A stretch of 64,000 nucleotides of DNA from assembly GCA_038123715.1 (NCBI GenBank), contig JAYPAN010000004.1, forward strand, positions 42,468 through 106,467, written 5' to 3'. This document shows, one piece after another, positions 51,805-60,270 of the stretch. The notes beneath the pieces are model-generated. The model was not told the DNA's origin and did no database searches. It saw only the letters and a list, made by a program, of their open reading frames with translations. Source of the DNA: JAYPAN01 sp038123715 (lineage in GTDB: Bacteria; Pseudomonadota; Alphaproteobacteria; RS24). How positions within the stretch are numbered: the first letter of the stretch is position 1; each line of letters opens with the position of its first letter. Made by a program: the position numbers and the translations under genes.

Positions 51805-52236
51805 ATGTTTATGCCAGGTCAGCGGAAACGCGCGCTTGATGCCTATATTGGCGCCCGCCTCAGATTGCGGCGGTTGATGCTTGGCATGAGCCAAGAGATA
51901 TTGGCGACCAAATTGGGGCTGACATTTCAGCAAGTGCAGAAATATGAAAACGGCACGAACAGCATTTCCGCCGGTCGGCTGTTTGACTTGGCGCATGCCT
52001 TGGATGTGCCGGTGCAGTATTTTTTCGACGGCATGGACAGGCCCGAAGGTAAAAGTGACAGGCGCGGCCTGCAAGAAGACCGCAATCAAATGGACGCTTA
52101 TTTCGATTTCATCAGCAGCGCGCCGGGCTATGAATTGAACAGTGCTTTTTTGAAAATAGCCGATGAGAAAGCGCGCCGTCATATTGTCGGGGTGATAAAT
52201 GATTTGGCACTCCTCAGAAAGGATATAGAGACATAA
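51805..52236 (+). CDS. XRE-family HTH regulator upstream of metK
   Basis: Cro/CI-type regulator of 143 residues; a second ATG at 51811 is possible. The HTH is RLRLRRLMLGMSQEILATKLGLTFQQVQKYENGTNSISAGRL in four helices (about 19-60), close to a conserved alphaproteobacterial regulator found between lnt and metK. The C-terminal part (DAYFDFISSAPGYELNSAFLK) is likely for oligomerisation. A 9-bp dyad overlapping its stop codon is a candidate operator. Its regulon is not known to me; link to methionine or SAM supply is inferred from position only. Confidence 0.88.
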   Translation: MFMPGQRKRALDAYIGARLRLRRLMLGMSQEILATKLGLTFQQVQKYENGTNSISAGRLFDLAHALDVPVQYFFDGMDRPEGKSDRRGLQEDRNQMDAYFDFISSAPGYELNSAFLKIADEKARRHIVGVINDLALLRKDIET

Positions 52237-52250
52237 AGAAATCTCTATAT
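52223..52250. promoter_or_regulatory. 9-bp inverted repeat at the XRE stop / metK upstream
   Basis: ATATAGAGA, 10-base spacer, TCTCTATAT: a perfect dyad with the TAA of the XRE gene in the spacer. No T run follows, so a terminator is unlikely. It could be an operator for the XRE protein. Confidence 0.5.
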
Positions 52251-52256
52251 GACCCC

Positions 52257-52286
52257 TTGACCTGATGGCCTGCCTTGCGACATAAG
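52257..52286 (+). promoter_or_regulatory. candidate metK promoter
   Basis: TTGACC (52257-52262), 18-base spacer, CATAAG (52281-52286). The -35 matches 5 of 6; the -10 matches 4 of 6. If used, transcription would start inside the nested stems, so it competes with the leader-RNA reading. Confidence 0.35.
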
Positions 52287-52323
52287 ACGGGTAGCGTTGA
52301 CCTTATGATTTTCAGAAAGGCAG
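52270..52323 (+). promoter_or_regulatory. nested stem covering the metK ribosome-binding site
   Basis: Outer stem CTGCCTT (52270-52276) pairs perfectly with AAGGCAG (52317-52323), which is the metK ribosome site 4 bases before the ATG. Inner stem CATAAG (52281-52286) pairs with CTTATG (52302-52307) around a 15-base loop. It could be a translational control element. I could not match it to known SAM riboswitch classes. Confidence 0.45.
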
Positions 52324-52327
52324 TTTT

Positions 52328-53497
52328 ATGGCTCGTCAATCTTATGTTTTCACCAGTGAGTCCGTATCCGAGGGGCATCCCGACAAAGTATGCGACCGCA
52401 TTTCCGACAGTGTTCTTGATGCTTTTCTGGCGCGCCAGAGCGATGCGCGCGTGGCGGTTGAAACCCTGACCAGCACGAATCTGATTGTGATGGCCGGTGA
52501 GGTGCGCCCCGCTGATTTGGTCACGCCGGATGAAATGGAAGAGATTGCCCGCGCCGCCGTTCGCGATATCGGTTATGAGCAAGACGGCTTTCACTGGCAA
52601 CATGCCGAAGTGCAGGTGCGGGTGCATGGCCAGTCGGCGCATATTGCCCAAGGCGTTGATGCTGATGGCGGCAATAAGGATGAAGGCGCAGGCGACCAAG
52701 GCATTATGTTTGGCTATGCCTGCCGCGAGACTGACGCGTTGATGCCGGCGCCCATTGCCTATTCGCATCAGATTTTGGCAGATATGGCGGCGGCGCGCAA
52801 ATCCGGCGCGGTGCAGGGTTTTGGGCCGGACAGTAAGAGCCAAGTCACACTGGCCTATGAAAACGGCAAGCCGGTGCGCGCGACTTCAGTGGTTGTCTCA
52901 ACCCAGCATGATGAGGCGCTGTCGCAATCGGATGTGCGCGAATTGGTGCGCCCATTTGTGGAAAATGTGTTGCCTTCGGGCTGGATGTGTCCCGAAGAAG
53001 CGTTTTATGTCAATCCGACCGGCAAATTCGTCATTGGCGGGCCCGATGGCGATGCCGGTCTGACCGGTCGCAAAATCATTGTAGATACTTATGGCGGTGC
53101 TGCCCCGCATGGCGGCGGGGCATTTTCCGGCAAAGACCCGACCAAGGTTGACCGGTCGGCGGCTTATGCCTCGCGCTATCTGGCGAAAAATGTGGTCGCC
53201 GCCAGTCTGGCCGAGCGCTGCACGATTCAGCTGTCTTACGCGATTGGCGTTTCGCAGCCTTTGTCAATTTATGTCGATATGCATGACACAGGCACAGTCG
53301 ATGCGGCAGCGTTGGAAAAAGCGCTGGCGGAAGTGATGGATTTGTCGCCGCGCGGTATTCGTGAGCATCTTGGCCTGAATAAGCCGATTTATGCGCGCAC
53401 TGCAGCCTATGGGCATTTTGGCCGCGCGCCGGAAGCCGATGGCGGCTTTTCATGGGAGCGCACCGATTTGGCCGAGGCCATTAAGGCGGCGCTTTAG
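52328..53497 (+). CDS. metK: S-adenosylmethionine synthetase
   Basis: Makes SAM from methionine and ATP. It has 389 residues. SEGHPDKVCDRISD (14-27) holds the catalytic His17; GAGDQGIMFGYACRET and GGGAFSGKDPTKVDRSAAY are the two PROSITE-type signatures, with the mobile loop between. Ribosome site AAAGGCAG is within a predicted stem. SAM made here would feed MiaB, TrmB and RsmI among others. It is followed by trmB after 9 bases. Confidence 0.97.
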   Translation: MARQSYVFTSESVSEGHPDKVCDRISDSVLDAFLARQSDARVAVETLTSTNLIVMAGEVRPADLVTPDEMEEIARAAVRDIGYEQDGFHWQHAEVQVRVHGQSAHIAQGVDADGGNKDEGAGDQGIMFGYACRETDALMPAPIAYSHQILADMAAARKSGAVQGFGPDSKSQVTLAYENGKPVRATSVVVSTQHDEALSQSDVRELVRPFVENVLPSGWMCPEEAFYVNPTGKFVIGGPDGDAGLTGRKIIVDTYGGAAPHGGGAFSGKDPTKVDRSAAYASRYLAKNVVAASLAERCTIQLSYAIGVSQPLSIYVDMHDTGTVDAAALEKALAEVMDLSPRGIREHLGLNKPIYARTAAYGHFGRAPEADGGFSWERTDLAEAIKAAL

Positions 53498-53506
53498 GGC
53501 AGACCT

Positions 53507-54214
53507 ATGGCAGATGTCCGCAATCGCCGGTTGATATACGGGCGCCGGCAAGGCCATAAACTGCATCCGCGTCAGGCAAGGCTGGTGCGCGATATGCTGC
53601 CCGCTTTGCGCCCCGACATGACCGCACAATCTATGGCGGGATGGTTTGGCGGCGCTCATTTTGATGCTTATGCGCTGGAAATCGGCTTTGGCGGCGGTGA
53701 GCATTTGGCCGCGCGCGCGCAAGAAAACCGCAAAACCGGCTTTATCGGTTGTGAGCCATTTATCAATGGCGTTGCCAAATTGTTGATAGCCATTGAAGCG
53801 GCGGGGTTGGATAATGTGCGCGTGCATGGTGATGATGCGCGCGATATTCTCGCTTCCCTGCCTGATGCGACGCTGGCTTGTGTTTATCTTCTCTATCCCG
53901 ACCCGTGGCCGAAATTGCGCCATCACAAGCGCCGTTTTGTTAATGATGAGAATCTGCGCGCCCTGTTCCGCGTGATGCAGCCCGGCGCGACCTTGCATAT
54001 TGCCAGCGATATTCCCGATTATGTGAGCTGGTCGTTAATGCATCTGCGCCGCCATGGCGGGTTTGACTGGCAGGTTGAGGCCGCGACCGACTGGGCCGCG
54101 CCATTTAGCGGCTGGCCCGGCACGCGCTATGAAGCCAAGGCGCTGGCTGCCAGGCGCGTGCCAGCCTATTTGCGCTTTACCCGCCGCGCGCAGGCGCAAC
54201 CCGGCACATTGTAA
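53507..54214 (+). CDS. trmB: tRNA (guanine-N7-)-methyltransferase
   Basis: SAM-dependent methylation of G46 in tRNA. It has 235 residues. The SAM-binding loop is LEIGFGGGEHLAAR near residue 64, and the family motif LYPDPWPKLRHHKRRF is near 128, followed by FRVMQPGATLHIASD. The C-terminus TRYEAKALAARRVPAYLRF is typical. The metK-trmB pair is conserved in alphaproteobacteria and puts SAM synthase beside a SAM user. Confidence 0.95.
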   Translation: MADVRNRRLIYGRRQGHKLHPRQARLVRDMLPALRPDMTAQSMAGWFGGAHFDAYALEIGFGGGEHLAARAQENRKTGFIGCEPFINGVAKLLIAIEAAGLDNVRVHGDDARDILASLPDATLACVYLLYPDPWPKLRHHKRRFVNDENLRALFRVMQPGATLHIASDIPDYVSWSLMHLRRHGGFDWQVEAATDWAAPFSGWPGTRYEAKALAARRVPAYLRFTRRAQAQPGTL

Positions 54215-54221
54215 TCTTTGC

Positions 54222-54249
54222 TTGTGCATTGTCGGAAAATAGCTATATT
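54222..54249 (+). promoter_or_regulatory. candidate promoter of the rimP-nusA-infB operon
   Basis: TTGTGC, 16-base spacer, TATATT, in the 156-base trmB-rimP spacer. The -10 matches 5 of 6. A GC hairpin with a T-rich loop (CCCGCT/AGTGGG, about 54297-54315) lies downstream in the leader. Confidence 0.45.
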
Positions 54250-54370
54250 GCAAACAAATCAATCTGCTTTTTGAAAGTGGGATGCTGGAAACGGCCCCGC
54301 TTTTTTTAGTGGGAAAATCAAACCACAGGGCAGGCAGGCACAGCTTCCGGTTGCAGGAGAACCGACGCGA

Positions 54371-54994
54371 ATGGATGAAGCGGCACGCACAGACTGGTCA
54401 TTATGCGGGCATTTGGTGGCACCGGGCCCTGCCCGTCCGCTATTGCCGATTGTCACGCCGGTTTTGCTGGATGTGGGCTTTTATCCGGTGCGTATCCGTA
54501 TGACCGGCGAGGCAGGCAAAATGACTTTGCAAATCATGGCCGAAGATGAAACCGGCGCGCTGCGGATTGAAGATTGCGAGACGATTAGCCATGCGCTGTC
54601 GGCGGTGCTGGATGTGGAAAATCCGATTTCCGGCGCTTATGCGCTTGAAGTGTCCTCACCCGGTCTGGCGCGCCCGCTTACCCGTCCGGTCGATTTTGAG
54701 CGCTGGGCCGGATATGAGGCCAAGCTGGAAGTGACGCAAGCGGTTGACGGGCAAAGGCGGTTTCGCGGCACGCTGGACGGCTATCAGGATGATGAGGCGC
54801 GGCTTGAGACTCTGCCGGATGGCTATGACAGTCCGCAAATACTCGGTTTCGCGCTTGCCCAAATCAGTGAGGCGCGGCTGGTGCCGGATAACGCCGATTT
54901 AACCGCCAGCCTGCGTGCCGGAAAAGGCCGCAGCAAAAGCAATCGTGGCAAAAGCAGCAAGGGACGCGCTGCGACGCCGCGAAACGCCTCATGA
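54371..54994 (+). CDS. rimP: ribosome maturation factor RimP
   Basis: 30S subunit assembly factor of 207 residues. The N-terminal domain has PIVTPVLLDVGFYPVRIRM, the centre SGAYALEVSSPGLARPLTRP, which is the family signature, and an Sm-like C-terminal domain (RRFRGTLDGYQDDEARLET). A Lys/Arg/Ser-rich tail of about 25 residues follows. The start after GCAGGAGAACC is well supported. It begins the rimP-nusA-ylxR-infB-rbfA-truB operon. Confidence 0.94.
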   Translation: MDEAARTDWSLCGHLVAPGPARPLLPIVTPVLLDVGFYPVRIRMTGEAGKMTLQIMAEDETGALRIEDCETISHALSAVLDVENPISGAYALEVSSPGLARPLTRPVDFERWAGYEAKLEVTQAVDGQRRFRGTLDGYQDDEARLETLPDGYDSPQILGFALAQISEARLVPDNADLTASLRAGKGRSKSNRGKSSKGRAATPRNAS

Positions 54995-55037
54995 ATTATC
55001 AGGGAAACCCGACAGGATAAGGTAACAGGAGATACCA

Positions 55038-56738
55038 ATGGCATCAGGAATTAGCGCCAATAAGCTGGAACTTCTTCAGATTGCAGACGCTGTGGCGCGT
55101 GAAAAAGGCATTGAACTCGACATTGTGCTGGCCGCTATGTCCGACGCTATCGAGAAGGCGGCCAAGGCGCGCTATGGCATGGAAAATGACATTCGCGTCG
55201 AAATTGACCCGAAAACCGGCAATACACGGCTGTTGCGGGTGGTGGAAGTGGTGGATGTCGTCGAAAATGACGACACGCAAATCTCGCTGGCGCTGGCGCA
55301 ACGCGAAAAGCCCGACGCCCAGATTGGTGACGAAATCATTGACGAATTGCCACCGGTTGAGTTTGGCCGCATTGCCACCCAATCGGCCAAGCAGGTGATT
55401 GTCCAGCGTGTGCGCGAAGCCGAGCGCGAGCGCCAATATGAGGAATTCAAAGACCGTGTTGGCGAAATCATCAGCGGCGTTGTCAAGCGGGTGGAATATG
55501 GCAATGTCGTGCTTGATTTGGGGCGCGGCGAAGCGGTTGTGCGGCGCGATAATCTCATCCCGCGTGAAGTGTTCCGCCCCGGCGACCGCATCCGTGCGTT
55601 TATCGAGAATGTCAAACGCGAGCAGCGCGGCCCGCAAATTATTCTGTCGCGCACCGACCCGAAATTCATGGCCGCCTTGTTTGCCCAAGAAGTGCCGGAA
55701 GTTTATGAGGGTGTGATTGAAATCCGCGCTGTTGCGCGCGACCCGGGCAGCCGTGCCAAAATCGCCGTTATTTCCAACGACCCCGGCATTGACCCGGTCG
55801 GTGCTTGTGTCGGCATGCGCGGCAGCCGCGTGCAGGCAGTGGTCAATGAATTGCAGGGCGAGAAAGTTGATATTATTCCGTGGTCGCCCGATGCGGCTGC
55901 CTTTATCGTTAACGGGCTGGCGCCGGCCGAAGTGACCAAAGTTGTGCTGGATGAAGATGTCGAGCGCATTGAAGTTGTTGTGCCGGATGAGCAATTGAGC
56001 CTCGCAATTGGCCGTCGCGGCCAGAATGTGCGGCTGGCCTCGCAGCTGACCGGCTGGGACATTGACATTATGACAGAAGCGCAGGAAAGCGAGCGTCGGC
56101 AGGCGGAGTTTGCCGAGCGCACGGAACTGTTTATGGAAGCGCTGGATGTCGATGAAATGATTGCCCAATTACTGGCTTCGGAAGGCTTTGCCACGGTTGA
56201 GGAAGTGGCGTATGTGCCGGTTGAGGAAATTACCTATATTGAGGGCTTTGACGAGGAAACGGCGGAAGAAATCCAAAACCGCGCGCGCGACCATATTGAC
56301 CGCGAAAATGCGGCACTGGATGAAAAACGCAAGGAAATGGGCGTAGAAGATGATTTGGCCGCCACAGCCGGTATCAGCCCGGCCATGCTCGTCCGTCTCG
56401 GTGAAAATGACATTAAGACGCTGGAAGATTTTGCCGGTTGTGTGACCGATGATTTGACCGGCTGGTTTGAAACGATTGACCGCAAGCGTGTGCGTCAGGA
56501 AGGGATTTTTGACGGCTTTGATGTCTCGCCGGAAGAGGTTGAGGATATGATTATGAATGCTCGTGTGGCGGCGGGGTGGATTACCCAGGAGGAGCTGGAA
56601 GCCCAACGCGCCGCGCAAGCCCAAGCTGAGGCGGAGGCCGAAGCTGCTGCTTTGGCTGAAGCTGAAGGTGAAACGCTTGGCGAGGACGCGCTGGCCGCGC
56701 CTGCCGCCGATAGCGATGCGGGAGTGTCGGCACTGTAA
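55038..56738 (+). CDS. nusA: transcription termination/antitermination protein NusA
   Basis: RNA polymerase-associated factor. It has 566 residues: NusA N-terminal domain (ELLQIADAVAREKGIELDIV), S1 domain (GEIISGVVKRVEYGNVVLDLG), two KH domains (VGACVGMRGSRVQAVVNEL; LSLAIGRRGQNVRLASQLTG) and two C-terminal helix-hairpin-helix repeats typical of proteobacteria. The end is Ala/Glu-rich. Start after ACAGGAGATACC. Confidence 0.97.
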   Translation: MASGISANKLELLQIADAVAREKGIELDIVLAAMSDAIEKAAKARYGMENDIRVEIDPKTGNTRLLRVVEVVDVVENDDTQISLALAQREKPDAQIGDEIIDELPPVEFGRIATQSAKQVIVQRVREAERERQYEEFKDRVGEIISGVVKRVEYGNVVLDLGRGEAVVRRDNLIPREVFRPGDRIRAFIENVKREQRGPQIILSRTDPKFMAALFAQEVPEVYEGVIEIRAVARDPGSRAKIAVISNDPGIDPVGACVGMRGSRVQAVVNELQGEKVDIIPWSPDAAAFIVNGLAPAEVTKVVLDEDVERIEVVVPDEQLSLAIGRRGQNVRLASQLTGWDIDIMTEAQESERRQAEFAERTELFMEALDVDEMIAQLLASEGFATVEEVAYVPVEEITYIEGFDEETAEEIQNRARDHIDRENAALDEKRKEMGVEDDLAATAGISPAMLVRLGENDIKTLEDFAGCVTDDLTGWFETIDRKRVRQEGIFDGFDVSPEEVEDMIMNARVAAGWITQEELEAQRAAQAQAEAEAEAAALAEAEGETLGEDALAAPAADSDAGVSAL

Positions 56739-56756
56739 AGTGCCGGAGCGTGTCCG

Positions 56757-57338
56757 GTGCAGCAGCAATGCCGGCAGACGGGAATGATGGCCGATGCGGC
56801 GGATATGCTGCGATTTGTGCCGTCGCCGGACGGCGTGCTGACGCCCGATTTGGCCGGCAAATTGCCCGGCGACGCGGTTTGGTTGCATAATCGCCGCGCG
56901 GTTGTGCAGGCTTTTGCCGAAAGCTTCACTGCTGCTGGCGAAAGTGACTCGCTGGCGGCGCAGGTTGACGGTTTGCTGGAGGCGCGCGCTTTGTCTTATA
57001 TCGGGCTGGCGCGCAAGGCTGGCGCGATTGTCAGCGGTTTTGCCAAAACCCGTGCGGTTTTGCAAAACGGGCGGGCAGAGATTTTGCTCAGTGCCAATGA
57101 TGGCGCTGAGGATGGGCGGGCAAAGCTCGCCCGACTGGCGCAGGCAACAGGTTTGCCGGTGCTGGAGCCGTTCACGGCAGCGCAATTGGGCGTGGCCATA
57201 GGGCGGTCAAATGTGATACATGCTGCACTCACCCATCAGGGTTGGGCGCATCGTGTCGAGAGTGAGGTGCGTCGGCTTGTTGTCTATCGGACAGAAGACC
57301 CCGAGCAGACACAGGCCGAAGACAGGAGTGAAGGCTGA
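56757..57338 (+). CDS. ylxR: YlxR-type RNA-binding protein with L7Ae-like domain
   Basis: Two-domain RNA-binding protein of 193 residues: DUF448/YlxR region (MLRFVPSPDGVLTPDLAGKLPGDAVWL) and an L7Ae-like domain (LSYIGLARKAGAIVSGFAKTRAVL). The GTG at 56757 is the first usable start after the nusA stop, which is in the same frame 18 bases upstream. The usual N-terminal CxxT/CxxC signature is reduced to CRQTG. It overlaps infB by one base (TGATG). Confidence 0.86.
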   Translation: MQQQCRQTGMMADAADMLRFVPSPDGVLTPDLAGKLPGDAVWLHNRRAVVQAFAESFTAAGESDSLAAQVDGLLEARALSYIGLARKAGAIVSGFAKTRAVLQNGRAEILLSANDGAEDGRAKLARLAQATGLPVLEPFTAAQLGVAIGRSNVIHAALTHQGWAHRVESEVRRLVVYRTEDPEQTQAEDRSEG

Positions 57339-59845
57339 TGAGCGATACAAAAGAAGGCGATGAGGCTAAATCGAAAGCCCCGCGCGGCAAAACGCTGAGC
57401 CTGAAGCGCACGGTCGATGGTGGGCAGGTGCGCCAGAGCTTCTCGCATGGCCGCAGCAAGTCAGTGCAGGTGGAAACGCGGCGTCGGCGCATTGTCAAGC
57501 CGGGTGCCGCAGATGCGCCGGGCGGCAAGCCTGAAGCGGCCGAAGCCGCAACCAGCGCACCGGCTAAAGCTGACAGCGCGCCAAGCCCCGCTGCGGCGCC
57601 CGCCGACGCATCCAATCTGTCTGCTGCCGAGCAGGAAAAACGCCGCGCCGCCGTCGCTGGCGCCAAAGTGCGCGCGGTCGAGGAAGCCAAGCAGGCTGAA
57701 ATAGACGCTGCCCGCCGCGCCGAAGAAGCGGCACAGCGCGAGGAAGAGAAAAAGCGCCGCGAGGCCGAAGCGGCTGAAGCGGAAAGGCTGGCGCGCGAAC
57801 AGCAGGAAGCCGAACAAAAGACCAGCGCCAAACCAGCACCGGCCAAATCAACTGCCCCGCGTCCGGCATCGCGTCGCAAGGAAGATGAGGAAAAGGCGCG
57901 CGCTGATGCCAAGCGCCCGGCAGGTGACCGCCGCCAGACTGAAAGGCGGCGTCGTGCCGGTAAGCTGACCATAAATGACGCGCTTAATGATGAGGAAAGG
58001 GTGCGCTCACTGGCCTCCATGCGCCGCCGCCGCGAGCGCGAACGGCGTCAATCGGTCGGCATGGAGCAGAATGAGAAAGTCTCGCGCACCATCCAATTGC
58101 CCGACACAATCAGCATTCAGGAATTGGCCAATCGGATGGCCGAGCGCGCCGTCGATGTGATTAAAATCCTGATGCAACAGGGCATGATGGCCAAAATCAC
58201 CGATGTGATTGATGCCGATACCGCCCAGATTGTTGCCGAAGATTTGGGACATGCCGTCAAACGGGTATCGGACAGCGATGTCGAAACGGCAATTTTGCGC
58301 GAAGATGATGCCGATGAAGATAAAAGCCAGCGCCCGCCGGTTGTCACGGTGATGGGTCATGTTGACCACGGCAAAACCTCGCTGCTTGATGCGTTGCGTC
58401 AGGCCAAAGTGGCCGATGGCGAGGCCGGTGGCATCACCCAGCATATTGGTGCTTATCAGACCACAACGCCGGATGGCGCGCCGGTGACTTTCATTGACAC
58501 GCCGGGTCATGCCGCCTTTACCGCCATGCGCGCGCGCGGCGCCAAAGTGACCGATATTGTTGTTCTGGTCGTGGCTGCCGATGATGGCGTCATGCCGCAA
58601 ACCATTGAGGCGATTAACCATGCCAAGGCGGCAGAAGCGCCGATTATTGTGGCGGTCAATAAAATTGACAAGCCGGAGGCCGACCCGACACGGGTGAAAA
58701 ACGGCCTGTTGCAGCATGAAATTGTTTCTGAAGATATGGGCGGCGATACGCAGATTGTGGAAGTGTCAGCGCATACCGGTGCGGGGCTGGATAATCTGCT
58801 GGAGGCGATTGGCCTGCAAGCGGAATTGATGGAGTTGAAAGCCAATGCAGCGCGCGAAGGCGAAGGCGTGGTGATTGAGGCCAAGCTGGATAAGGGACGC
58901 GGGCCTGTGGCCACGGTTCTGGTGCAGCGCGGCACGCTGAAAGTCGGTGACATATTTGTCGTTGGTCAGGAAAGTGGTCGTGTGCGCGCCCTGATAAATG
59001 ACCGTGGCGAACAAGTTGATGAGGCCGGGCCGGCTGTGCCGGTTGAAATACTCGGTGCCAGTGGCGCGCCGGGTGCCGGGGAAGTTTTCACAGTGGTTGA
59101 AAATGAAGCGCGCGCGCGTGAAGTGGCTGAATATCGCGCCCGCAAAGCGCGCGAGAAATCCAGCACGATTGCGCCGCGCGCCGCCTCGCTTGACCAGATG
59201 ATGTCGCAATTGCAGCAGAATGAAATCAGCGAAATGGCGCTGGTGGTCAAGGGCGATGTGCAAGGCTCGGTGGAAGCGATTGCCCAAGCGGTCGAGCAGC
59301 TTGGCAATGATGAAGTGGCTGCGCGGGTGGTTCATGCCGGCGTTGGCGGCATTACCGAAAGTGATATTTCGCTGGCTGGCGCGTCCAATGCGGTGGTTGT
59401 CGGCTTTAATGTCCGCGCCAATGGTCAAGCCCGCGATGCGGCGACCGCCACCGGCACGGAAATTCGCTATTACAATGTGATTTACGACCTTGTTGATGAT
59501 GTGAAAGCGGTGATGAGTGGCATGTTGGCGCCGGAATTACGCGAACAGGCGCTTGGCTCAACCAATGTTCTGGAAGTCTTTTCGGTCGGCAAGGGCGACC
59601 GCGCGGCGGGCTGCTCGGTGCAGAACGGCATTGTCCGGCGCGGCGCGCAAGTGCGCGTCATCCGCGATGATATTGTGATACATGAAGGCGAATTGTCCTC
59701 GCTGCGCCGCTTCAAGGATGAAGTGAATGAGGTCAATGCCGGACAGGAATGTGGCATGGCGTTTGAAAATTTCAACGATTTGAAAGCCGGCGATGTGATT
59801 GAATGTTATGAGGTGGAAGAAATCCGCCGGTCGCTGGAGGGCTGA
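57338..59845 (+). CDS. infB: translation initiation factor IF-2
   Basis: GTPase that places initiator tRNA on the 30S subunit. It has 835 residues. A long Ala/Glu/Lys/Arg coiled region fills about 60-220, IF2_N follows (SIQELANRMAERAVDVIKIL), then the G domain with G1 GHVDHGKTS near 339, DTPGHAAFTAMRARG, and NKIDKPEAD, and the beta-barrel and C-terminal domains. Its start overlaps the ylxR stop. The tail VIECYEVEEIRRSL is the normal end. Confidence 0.98.
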   Translation: MSDTKEGDEAKSKAPRGKTLSLKRTVDGGQVRQSFSHGRSKSVQVETRRRRIVKPGAADAPGGKPEAAEAATSAPAKADSAPSPAAAPADASNLSAAEQEKRRAAVAGAKVRAVEEAKQAEIDAARRAEEAAQREEEKKRREAEAAEAERLAREQQEAEQKTSAKPAPAKSTAPRPASRRKEDEEKARADAKRPAGDRRQTERRRRAGKLTINDALNDEERVRSLASMRRRRERERRQSVGMEQNEKVSRTIQLPDTISIQELANRMAERAVDVIKILMQQGMMAKITDVIDADTAQIVAEDLGHAVKRVSDSDVETAILREDDADEDKSQRPPVVTVMGHVDHGKTSLLDALRQAKVADGEAGGITQHIGAYQTTTPDGAPVTFIDTPGHAAFTAMRARGAKVTDIVVLVVAADDGVMPQTIEAINHAKAAEAPIIVAVNKIDKPEADPTRVKNGLLQHEIVSEDMGGDTQIVEVSAHTGAGLDNLLEAIGLQAELMELKANAAREGEGVVIEAKLDKGRGPVATVLVQRGTLKVGDIFVVGQESGRVRALINDRGEQVDEAGPAVPVEILGASGAPGAGEVFTVVENEARAREVAEYRARKAREKSSTIAPRAASLDQMMSQLQQNEISEMALVVKGDVQGSVEAIAQAVEQLGNDEVAARVVHAGVGGITESDISLAGASNAVVVGFNVRANGQARDAATATGTEIRYYNVIYDLVDDVKAVMSGMLAPELREQALGSTNVLEVFSVGKGDRAAGCSVQNGIVRRGAQVRVIRDDIVIHEGELSSLRRFKDEVNEVNAGQECGMAFENFNDLKAGDVIECYEVEEIRRSLEG

Positions 59846-59847
59846 CT

Positions 59848-60270
59848 TTGCGCCCCGCCGGTAAGCATAATGCCGGTAAAAACGCTGCCGGCAAACCGCC
59901 AAGCCAGCGCCAATTGCGTGTTGGTGAATTGCTGCGCCACCGGCTGTCGGAAGTGATACGGCGCGGCGGTTTTGAGGCGAAAATACTCAATCGCGCCACC
60001 ATTACCGTAACCGAAGTGCGTATCAGCCCGGATTTGCGCCATGCAACCGCCTATATATTGCCATTGGGGGGCACGGATATGGGTAAAATCGCGGATTTGC
60101 TGAATGAGGATGTGGCGCGGCTGAAAAAGCTGGCTTTGTCCGATTTGCATTTGAAATACACGCCCGACATTGCGTTCAAGCCCGATACAAGTTTTGACGA
60201 GGGCGCGGCAATGGATGCGCTCTTAGCCAGTGATGCGGTGCGCCGCGATACGGATAGTGGCACGCACTGA
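59848..60270 (+). CDS. rbfA: ribosome-binding factor A
   Basis: 30S maturation factor of 140 residues with a KH-like fold: RQLRVGELLRHRLSEVIRRG, ITVTEVRISPDLRHATAYILPLGG, LALSDLHLKYTPDIAFKPD. The start is TTG at 59848, preceded by GGAGG at 7 bases. The first 20 residues are basic and come from a 15-base near-repeat (AGKHN/AGKNA/AGKPP). It shares one base with truB. Confidence 0.92.
   Translation: MRPAGKHNAGKNAAGKPPSQRQLRVGELLRHRLSEVIRRGGFEAKILNRATITVTEVRISPDLRHATAYILPLGGTDMGKIADLLNEDVARLKKLALSDLHLKYTPDIAFKPDTSFDEGAAMDALLASDAVRRDTDSGTH
59857..59901 (+). repeat. 15-base degenerate triplet repeat in rbfA leader
   Basis: Units gccggtaagcataat, gccggtaaaaacgct and gccggcaaaccgcca, encoding AGK-type repeats at the N-terminus of RbfA. 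Confidence 0.6.

Noticed and set aside
52237..52327. metK leader as a known SAM-II or SAM/SAH riboswitch
   Set aside because: The loop and 3' tail lack the conserved bases and pseudoknot pairing I know for these classes; kept only as an unclassified candidate.
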